5,116 nt of DNA from the NCBI GenBank assembly GCA_945872015.1, contig CAMBYJ010000159.1, forward strand, positions 1 through 5,116, given 5' to 3'. This document shows, one piece after another, positions 1 through 5,116 of this stretch; the stretch's first letter is position 1; every line of letters starts with the position of its first letter. The position numbers were made by a program, and so were the translations under genes. The notes beneath the pieces are model-generated. The model did not search any database. It had not been told where the DNA came from and worked only from the letters and a program-made list of their open reading frames with translations. Origin of the DNA: Chitinophaga pinensis. Lineage in GTDB: Bacteria; Bacteroidota; Bacteroidia; AKYH767-A; OLB10.

Positions 1-2021
1 CAGACTCTGTTCCTCTGAAATATTATAAAGGAGACGGAGCTATCAACAATCAAATCAATACTATTCATGCTCTTCATATTGACAATGGATTTTGTTATTT
101 ATACGGCAGTGATATTTTCAATGGAGCAGCTTTAATTCTTGATTTGGCAGATCCTTGGAATCCTACATACCAAGGACGAACTCCTGGAACCTATGTTCAT
201 GATGGATATGTTCGTAATGATACACTATATAGCTGCCATATTTATGATGGCTATTTTTCCGTATTTGATGTAACAAATAAAGCTAACCCTTCAATAGTAA
301 CAACTCAAAATACACCAAGCCTTTTTACCCATAATTCATGGCTAAATGACGCGGGTAATGTATTATTTACGACTGATGAAGTTAACGACTCATATTTAGC
401 GGCATATGATATTTCTGATGTAAATAATATCACAGAGCTTGGCAGAATTCAAGTTACTCCAGGTTCAGGTTCAATTGTTCACAACACTCATACACTTAAT
501 GATTATGAAATTGTAAGCTGGTATAAAGACGGTATTGCAATAGTTGATGTTAGCAGACCTGACAACATGATTATTGTTGGAAGTTATGATACCTACCCTC
601 AAGGGTCAGGAGGAGGATTTAACGGATGTTGGGGAGTTTATCCTTATTTACCATCTGGCAATTTAGTTTGTTCTGATATCGACAACGGATTATTCGTACT
701 AACGCCAACGTATGTACGAGGTTGTTATTTAGAAGGATTGATTACAGATTCTGTAACAGGTACACCTATTTTTAATGCAACAATTCAAATTTTAAATACC
801 TCAATTAGTAAGCAAAGTAAACTTACAGGAGAATACAAAACGGGAACTGCTGCGGCTGGAGTTTATGATATTCAGGTTTCAAAAGCAGGATATATTACGA
901 AAACAATTAGTGGGGTTACATTAACAAACGGACTTCTTACTAATTTAAATGTTCCGCTTGTAAGTTTCTCCACTGTTGCAGCAACAGGAACTGTTACGAA
1001 TGCTGTAACTGGAGCTCCAATTGCTAATGCTACCGTTCATTTTTCTAATTCACAGTTTGATGTCACCGCAACAACTAATACTGCTGGTCAATATACGCTT
1101 GCTGGTTTTTACCCAGACAACTATACAGTAACAGTCGGTAATTGGGGATACCAAACAATTTGCTCAAGTTCACAAGTAGATGCAACACCTTTAAGCTTTG
1201 CATTAACGCCAGGATACTACGATGATTTCTCATTAGATTTTGGATGGACCGTTAGTGGACCATCTCCGAATGCTTGGGAAAGAGGAGTTCCTATTCAGAC
1301 AAACAGCCAAAATACAATTGCTAATCCTGGTTCAGATGTTATCGGTGATTGCGGCGCTCAATGCTACGTAACTGATAATGGCGGTGGCGGTGCTTGGGAT
1401 AATGATGTTGATCAGGGTGCTACAATTCTAACTTCGCCTGTATTTGACTTATCTACCAACTCCAATGCATCTCTAAGCTATAAGCGTTGGTTTTTCAATG
1501 GTGGATTTACTAATGGAGCGCCAGATGATACAATGAGTATCTTCTTGACCAATGGAAGTACAACTGTATTGTTAGAACGTACATATGCAGGACAACCATC
1601 ACAAAGCTCATGGATAAACCAAACCTATCAGATCGGTAGTTTACTTCCACTTACTTCTACTATGAGACTTTTTGTAAACATTAGCGATCCCGGTCCTACG
1701 TTTAATATTGTGGAAGGTGGTTTAGACAACTTCGTAATAAGCAACCTTACAAGCATTCCATCGACTGAAGCTCCAATTACTTCTATTTCTGCTCATCCTA
1801 ACCCATTTACAAATAATACGCAGGTAAATGTTGTAAACACTTTAGGTGGAAAAAGCACATTATTAGTTTATGATGCACTAGGCAAAGTAGTTGAAAAAAG
1901 ACAGTTAGAAGGCGTAAATAACTATTTGAATGTAGGTCAGGAATTAACATCAGGAATTTATACACTTCAATTAATTTCTTCAAATGGAAATTCAAATACA
2001 ATGAAGTTGGTGAAAGAATAA
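1..2021 (+). CDS. Secreted modular protein, choice-of-anchor B/LVIVD propeller with CRDs, jelly-roll and T9SS sorting domain (5' partial)
   Basis: The frame is open from the left edge (first whole codon at 3) to TAA at 2019-2021, giving 672 visible residues; the true start and signal peptide lie outside. The TTG at 144 is internal, because family-typical sequence (HALHIDNGFCYLYGS) precedes it. Visible residues 1 to about 237 match the choice-of-anchor B / LVIVD-repeat family: FTHN at 108-111, TTDE at 123-126, HNTH at 160-163 and WGVYPYLPSG from 210. Two CRD-like beta-sandwich domains follow (about 242-320 and 325-405), each opening with a G-x-[IV]-T-[DN]-[SA]-V-T-G-x-P-I signature. Residues 406-581 resemble the jelly-roll/MAM-like domains of secreted bacterial proteins (AWDNDVDQG, LTSPVFDLS, GLDNFVIS). 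Residues 595-672 are a T9SS type A sorting domain (PNPF at 599-602, SGIYTLQL, terminal MKLVKE). By family knowledge it is translocated by T9SS and released or surface-anchored. The ligand or enzymatic role is unknown, and I see no catalytic motif. Domain calls are confident; function is not. Confidence 0.9.
   Translation, partial: DSVPLKYYKGDGAINNQINTIHALHIDNGFCYLYGSDIFNGAALILDLADPWNPTYQGRTPGTYVHDGYVRNDTLYSCHIYDGYFSVFDVTNKANPSIVTTQNTPSLFTHNSWLNDAGNVLFTTDEVNDSYLAAYDISDVNNITELGRIQVTPGSGSIVHNTHTLNDYEIVSWYKDGIAIVDVSRPDNMIIVGSYDTYPQGSGGGFNGCWGVYPYLPSGNLVCSDIDNGLFVLTPTYVRGCYLEGLITDSVTGTPIFNATIQILNTSISKQSKLTGEYKTGTAAAGVYDIQVSKAGYITKTISGVTLTNGLLTNLNVPLVSFSTVAATGTVTNAVTGAPIANATVHFSNSQFDVTATTNTAGQYTLAGFYPDNYTVTVGNWGYQTICSSSQVDATPLSFALTPGYYDDFSLDFGWTVSGPSPNAWERGVPIQTNSQNTIANPGSDVIGDCGAQCYVTDNGGGGAWDNDVDQGATILTSPVFDLSTNSNASLSYKRWFFNGGFTNGAPDDTMSIFLTNGSTTVLLERTYAGQPSQSSWINQTYQIGSLLPLTSTMRLFVNISDPGPTFNIVEGGLDNFVISNLTSIPSTEAPITSISAHPNPFTNNTQVNVVNTLGGKSTLLVYDALGKVVEKRQLEGVNNYLNVGQELTSGIYTLQLISSNGNSNTMKLVKE
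1785..2018 (+). other. T9SS type A C-terminal sorting domain (coding segment)
   Basis: The last 78 or so residues of the first gene carry the usual elements of the type A sorting signal: PNPF followed by a polar strand (TNNTQVNVV), a LLVYDALGKVVEKR strand-turn-strand, a NVGQELTSGIYTLQL segment, and a short lysine-containing end (MKLVKE). In the family this domain is recognised by the T9SS translocon and is normally removed by the PorU sortase. Its presence is the strongest taxonomic clue in the window, because T9SS is essentially restricted to the Bacteroidota and close relatives. Confidence 0.9.
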
Positions 2022-2042
2022 AGATTCTACTTACAAAATATT

Positions 2043-2082
2043 ACAGCCAGGTAAAACTAAAAATTACCTGGCTGTTCTTTTT
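2043..2082 (+). terminator. Rho-independent terminator of the first gene
   Basis: A perfect 12-bp stem is formed by ACAGCCAGGTAA (2043-2054) and TTACCTGGCTGT (2064-2075) around a 9-base A-rich loop. It is followed by a T-rich run (TTCTTTTT, ending at 2082). It starts 21 bases after the stop codon of the first gene and is correctly oriented for it. It implies that the first and second genes are separate transcription units. Confidence 0.9.
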
Positions 2083-2132
2083 GAGATTAATAAAGATACA
2101 TGATGGTAATCATTGCTACTTTATAAACTTCG

Positions 2133-2148
2133 TATTGTTGAAACAATA
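2133..2148. promoter_or_regulatory. Small perfect inverted repeat, possible operator
   Basis: TATTGTT (2133-2139) and AACAATA (2142-2148) are perfect inverted arms separated by GA. The repeat lies 61 bases upstream of the ATG of the OmpA-family gene, in the region that must contain its promoter. The 2-base spacer is too short for a stable RNA hairpin, so a binding site for a dimeric regulator is more natural than a terminator. No regulator can be named. In AT-rich intergenic DNA a 7-bp-arm palindrome can arise by chance, so this is a weak call. Confidence 0.25.
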
Positions 2149-2209
2149 ATCCACTACAAAAAATAGTTATCTGTTTTGATTGAATATTTGTAGTGTATCG
2201 CTTTCAGCA

Positions 2210-2275
2210 ATGACGAAAAACTATTTTGCTATACTTGGATTCTGGGCTACTACCCTCTTCACGCCTGCTTTTAGT
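2210..2275 (+). other. Signal peptide (coding segment)
   Basis: The first 22 residues of the OmpA-family protein have a short basic N-region (MTKN), a hydrophobic core (YFAILGFWATTLF) and a small-residue end (PAFS) before QN. This fits Sec export with signal peptidase I cleavage after Ser22. There is no lipobox: the first cysteine, Cys28, is preceded by PAT and sits too far from the hydrophobic core. Confidence 0.75.
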
Positions 2276-4135
2276 CAAAACCCTGCAACATGTAAGCCTT
2301 CTATCGTTAAAAAATCGATGAAGTATTATGAAGATGCAGAGCGCTTAAACCAGTCAAGAGAATCATTTGTAAAAATAAAAGAAGTACTTCTTAAATCACT
2401 CGAAGAAGACTCAACTAACGGTAAGGCATGGTGGTTATATGGTGATATTTCACTTCAGCATCATAAAGACGCTGAAATGGCAATGGCCTACGAAGCATTA
2501 ATTCGTTTTTGCCCAGATGCTTCAGCGGATGCTTATTATCATTTAGGCGAATATTATTATAATCAAAAACGTTTCAAAGAATGTATTCGTTTGTTTGATG
2601 AATATTTGAGTTTTGGCAAAGTAAGAGAAGAATATGCTGCCAATGCCGCACTGAATAAAGTCCGCGCCAAACTCATGATGAATCCTGTTCCATTTAATCC
2701 TACAGCATTAAAAAGTGTATCAACAGGAGATCCGGAATACCTTGCCATCATTTCACCCGATAATGAACTATGTTTTTTCACACGTAGGTTTGATGAAAAC
2801 AGAAAAGGTGCAGTTACAGTTAGCAACGTAGAAAAATTCATGATTGCTGAAAAGAAAGATGGAGCGTTTACAAAAGGAGAACCGATGCCTTCCCCATTTA
2901 ATAAATCAACCAGTGGAAATGAAGGTGGTGCATCTATCAGCATAGATAATAAAACACTTTTCTTCACTGTAAACAAAGGTGGAAATTTCGATATCTATAC
3001 TTGCCAAAACAACAATGGAACTTGGACAGAACCAGAAAGCATGAGTCCGCTAGTAAACGATGCTAAATACTGGGATAGTCAGCCAAGCATTGCACCTAAT
3101 GGTAAAACGTTATACTTTGTAAGTTATCGCGATGCAGTAAATAAAACGAGTGATATCTATGTAACACAAAAAATGGTTGGCAGTGGTTGGTCAGCACCTT
3201 CTAAATTACCGAAATTCATCAACACTTTTGGTAATGAAAAAACGCCTTTTATGCATCCCGATAATAGAACGTTTTATTTCAGTTCGGATAATTTACCCGG
3301 AATGGGAGGCTTTGATATTTACATGTGCAAATTAAAAAGTGATGGCACCTGGTCAGAACCAATTAATATTGGCTACCCGATCAATACAGAAGCTGATGAA
3401 GTTGGTTTCTTTGTAAGCACTGATGGAAAAAAAGGCTATTTCGCATCTAACAGTTTAAAAGGTGTTGGCGGCTATGATATTTATGAATTCGACTTACCTG
3501 AGACGGTAAAACCAGATAAAGTTCTCTTCTTGAAAGGTGAAATTGAAGGTGATAAATCGGAGTTGGCTAACGCTAAAATCGAATTAAAAAATGTAAAGAC
3601 TAAAGAAACGGTAGAAGTAAAAGTTGACAGTATAACAGGTAAATATGCATCTGTGGTTGCCTTTGATGATGATTATATTCTTACAGTAAAAAAAGAAGGA
3701 CTCGCTTATAACTCTCAATATTTTTCGAAGAAAGACTCAACACTTAATCAACCTAAAAAGGTCAATGTAGAAGTCAAAAAAATTGAAGTAGGTAAACCTT
3801 ATCAGCTTAACAACATTTTATTTAGTACCAACTCAAGTGAGCTAAACCAACAGGACAAAGATATTATTGAAGATTTTTCTGAGTATTTAAAAATCAACAA
3901 ATCATTAAAGGTTTCAATTGAAGGTCATACAGACAATGCAGGTAATCCGTTAGAAAACCAAAAGCTTTCCGAAGAAAGAGCCAGCGCTGTTTTAAATTAC
4001 CTAACCGAACAAGGTATTGACAAAAACCGTTTAACATCTAAAGGTTTTGGAGCAAGTAAACCAAAAGCGAATAATGATACAGAAGAAAATATGGCTAAAA
4101 ACCGCAGAACAGATTTTGTAATAATTGGCAAATAA
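2210..4135 (+). CDS. Exported TPR-PD40-CRD-OmpA family protein, PorE-like architecture
   Basis: This complete gene gives 641 residues from ATG at 2210. That start is preferred because it places a signal peptide at the very N-terminus (residues 1-22, probable cleavage AFS|QN). The TTG at 2180 would add ten residues ahead of it for no gain. Residues 38-155 are helical and TPR-like (AWWLYGDISLQHHKDAEMAMA; AYYHLGEYYYNQKRFKECI). Five PD40/WD40-like blades have core turns near residues 182, 244, 295, 349 and 403 (SPDN, SIDN, APNG, HPDN, STDG), several followed by (F/Y)DIY strands. Residues 438-510 resemble a carboxypeptidase-regulatory-like domain. Residues 532-641 are an OmpA C-terminal domain with GHTDNAG (D575), LSEERA (R590) and NRR (631-633); by family knowledge the Asp and Arg grip the diaminopimelate of peptidoglycan. 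This is the domain order of PorE, a T9SS accessory lipoprotein, but Cys28 has no lipobox and the phylum has many such paralogues, so the role stays open between T9SS support and generic outer membrane-peptidoglycan linkage. No Shine-Dalgarno precedes the start. It is transcribed alone, after a terminator. Confidence 0.93.
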   Translation: MTKNYFAILGFWATTLFTPAFSQNPATCKPSIVKKSMKYYEDAERLNQSRESFVKIKEVLLKSLEEDSTNGKAWWLYGDISLQHHKDAEMAMAYEALIRFCPDASADAYYHLGEYYYNQKRFKECIRLFDEYLSFGKVREEYAANAALNKVRAKLMMNPVPFNPTALKSVSTGDPEYLAIISPDNELCFFTRRFDENRKGAVTVSNVEKFMIAEKKDGAFTKGEPMPSPFNKSTSGNEGGASISIDNKTLFFTVNKGGNFDIYTCQNNNGTWTEPESMSPLVNDAKYWDSQPSIAPNGKTLYFVSYRDAVNKTSDIYVTQKMVGSGWSAPSKLPKFINTFGNEKTPFMHPDNRTFYFSSDNLPGMGGFDIYMCKLKSDGTWSEPINIGYPINTEADEVGFFVSTDGKKGYFASNSLKGVGGYDIYEFDLPETVKPDKVLFLKGEIEGDKSELANAKIELKNVKTKETVEVKVDSITGKYASVVAFDDDYILTVKKEGLAYNSQYFSKKDSTLNQPKKVNVEVKKIEVGKPYQLNNILFSTNSSELNQQDKDIIEDFSEYLKINKSLKVSIEGHTDNAGNPLENQKLSEERASAVLNYLTEQGIDKNRLTSKGFGASKPKANNDTEENMAKNRRTDFVIIGK

Positions 4136-4144
4136 TTACAAATC
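4112..4144. terminator. Imperfect inverted repeat across two abutting stop codons, possible bidirectional transcript-end hairpin
   Basis: The left arm (4112-4122, GATTTTGTAAT) pairs with the right arm (4135-4144, ATTACAAATC) with one bulged T. An A-A mismatch and three more pairs (ATT 4124-4126 with AAT 4131-4133) follow, closing on a GGCA loop. The stop codons of both convergent genes fall in or next to the right arm. With no intergenic space, any 3'-end signal must overlap coding sequence, and this is the best candidate I see. The stem is AT-rich and has no U-tract on either strand, so it is not a canonical intrinsic terminator. Confidence 0.3.
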
Positions 4145-5116
4145 GCCCAGCCAGCTTTTCAAAATATTTTTCTTGCTTTCGGATAGGCCTTCCGTTAGTA
4201 CCAGATAATAACTCACATAAGGAGTGTTGGTTGCTTTTAATGTAAATCGTTTAATCATACCTCCTCTCACAATTAAAAACTCCACCTTGTCGTCAATGCG
4301 AATATCTGCAAGTCCATTTGACAAATCTCCCATAAATCGAACATCATTAATCGCAACAATTTCATCTCCTACATTTAAACCTGCAAACCATGCTGGCGAA
4401 TTTCTTTCTACTGATGAAATTGTATTTTTTCCTGATTGTAAATTAATACCAACATATACCTTCTGTTCATCAGCAAAATTATCTTCCAACATTAATCCGA
4501 AGTCATTGGCTATTGAATCGAAAGGAATTCGTTGGGTACTGTAAACATAATTATTGAAGAAATAATTCATATCCACACCTGCAATCTGACTAACCGCTTG
4601 TTGAAATTCTGCATCCGTAAATCCTCTGTTGTATCCTAAGAAATACGTCTGATACAATACCTGCATTACATCATCCAGCGATTTTTTAGCATTGGTTTTA
4701 GTTCTGATAAGCATATCCAACGCAGCAGCAACAGCAGATCCTTTTGAATAATAACTAACGCTGCTGTTATTTGAATTTTCATTGGGACGATAGTATTTAA
4801 TCCATGCATCAAAGCTCGCTTCATTCAATGGTTGAATAGCTGCGCCACGCTGATTGTCGGAATAAGAAAATGAATTTGCTACCTTCTGCAAAAATTCATC
4901 ACGCGTATAAAATCCACTACGGTAAACAATAAGGTCTTCGTAATACGCTGTAAAACCTTCTGACACAAACAACATATTGGTGTAGTTTTCATTGTCGTAA
5001 TCAAACGGACCTAATGCTTTAGGACGCATTCTTTTTACATTCCACAAATGAAAATACTCATGTGCTACAAGCGTTAAAAAATCTTTATAATCATCACCTG
5101 TATATCCATTCCTATC
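4136..5116 (-). CDS. M61 family metallopeptidase (glycyl aminopeptidase-like) with C-terminal PDZ domain (5' partial)
   Basis: The minus-strand frame is open from the right edge to TAA (complement of 4136-4138), giving 326 visible residues. The N-terminal part, about half of a typical M61 protein of roughly 600 residues, is outside, so export cannot be judged. The TTG at 5047 is internal: it is the Leu of HLWNVKR, just after the zinc motif HEYFH (residues 19-23, bases 5048-5062). The third zinc ligand is predicted to be Glu53 in VSEGFTAYY (bases 4958-4960). Other M61 hallmarks are WNVKRMRPKALGPFDY, ENYT, the SYYSKGSAVAAALDMLIR helix and the GYNRGFTDAEF segment. Residues 221-295 form a PDZ domain (SSVERNSPAWFAGLNVGDEIVAIND in two parts), followed by a short tail ending WLGDL. 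Known relatives are zinc aminopeptidases preferring N-terminal glycine or alanine. All visible catalytic residues are intact, so it is probably active. It converges on the OmpA-family gene with no intergenic base. Confidence 0.93.
   Translation of the reverse strand, partial: DRNGYTGDDYKDFLTLVAHEYFHLWNVKRMRPKALGPFDYDNENYTNMLFVSEGFTAYYEDLIVYRSGFYTRDEFLQKVANSFSYSDNQRGAAIQPLNEASFDAWIKYYRPNENSNNSSVSYYSKGSAVAAALDMLIRTKTNAKKSLDDVMQVLYQTYFLGYNRGFTDAEFQQAVSQIAGVDMNYFFNNYVYSTQRIPFDSIANDFGLMLEDNFADEQKVYVGINLQSGKNTISSVERNSPAWFAGLNVGDEIVAINDVRFMGDLSNGLADIRIDDKVEFLIVRGGMIKRFTLKATNTPYVSYYLVLTEGLSESKKNILKSWLGDL
4232..4456 (-). other. PDZ domain of the M61 peptidase (coding segment)
   Basis: The segment encodes visible residues 221-295 of the peptidase. 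It shows the PDZ pattern of a hydrophobic strand (VYVGINLQ), a SPAWFAGL helix start, the GDEIVAINDVRF strand pair and a closing VEFLIVRGG...RFTLKA hairpin. A C-terminal PDZ is common in M61 peptidases and is thought to help bind substrate or regulate access. Confidence 0.85.

Noticed and set aside
726..1215. Possible nucleotide-level tandem repeat over the two CRD domains
   Set aside because: Similarity is confined to the short opening signature. The DNA is too diverged to be called a repeat, so it is treated as two protein domains only.
1807..2001. Minus-strand open frame of 64 codons
   Set aside because: It is antisense to the T9SS sorting domain, and the low-complexity Leu/His-rich translation is what a reverse reading of that region would give.
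2171..2190. Bacteroidota-type promoter (TTTG ... TAnnTTTG) just upstream of the OmpA-family gene
   Set aside because: TTTG occurs at 2175-2178 and 2187-2190, but neither is preceded by TA at the right distance, and no TTTG lies at the expected spacing upstream. I cannot support a promoter position.
2180..2209. TTG at 2180 as the start of the OmpA-family gene
   Set aside because: It would put ten uncharged residues before MTKN and spoil a clean signal peptide. ATG at 2210 is the better start.
2291..2293. Cys28 of the OmpA-family protein as a lipoprotein acylation site
   Set aside because: The preceding residues are PAT rather than a [LVI]-[AST]-[GA] lipobox, and six residues separate the Cys from the end of the hydrophobic leader.
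2563..2976. Minus-strand open frame of 137 codons inside the OmpA-family gene
   Set aside because: It lies wholly antisense to a PD40/TPR coding region with clear family motifs, and its translation shows no recognisable domain. It is a shadow of the real gene.
4224..4544. Plus-strand open frame of 106 codons antisense to the M61 peptidase
   Set aside because: It overlaps the PDZ-coding region of a well-supported gene, and its translation has no recognisable features.

Overview
The window looks like ordinary chromosomal sequence from a member of the Bacteroidota. The grounds are a C-terminal sorting domain of the type IX secretion system (T9SS) on the first gene, a TPR/PD40/OmpA protein of a kind abundant in this phylum on the second, AT-rich third codon positions, and no recognisable Shine-Dalgarno sequence before the one visible start codon. 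I cannot place it below phylum level with confidence.

Layout: positions 1-2021 (+) hold the 3' part of a large secreted modular protein. It has a choice-of-anchor B / LVIVD-type beta-propeller region, two tandem carboxypeptidase-regulatory-like (CRD) domains, a jelly-roll/MAM-like domain and a T9SS type A sorting domain. Its 5' end lies outside the window. A strong intrinsic terminator follows at 2043-2082. The 188-base intergenic region holds this terminator, a small operator-like palindrome at 2133-2148 and presumably the promoter of the next gene. Positions 2210-4135 (+) hold a complete gene for an exported OmpA-family protein with TPR, five PD40 blades, a CRD and an OmpA C-terminal peptidoglycan-binding domain, the same domain order as the T9SS accessory protein PorE. 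Positions 4136-5116 (-) hold the 3' part of a convergent M61 (glycyl aminopeptidase family) metallopeptidase gene with an intact HExxH motif and a C-terminal PDZ domain. Its 5' end is also outside the window.

The genes do not form an operon: the first two are separated by a terminator and the third is convergent. All three products are probably envelope or extracellular proteins. Gene 1 needs T9SS for export, and gene 2 is a plausible outer-membrane/peptidoglycan linker that could, by architecture only, serve T9SS or the cell wall. The most unusual structural detail is at the convergent junction. The two stop codons abut with no base between them (TAATTA), and an imperfect inverted repeat covers both. 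I see no phage, IS, CRISPR, tRNA, rRNA or defence-like element, and no evidence of a wholly new system.
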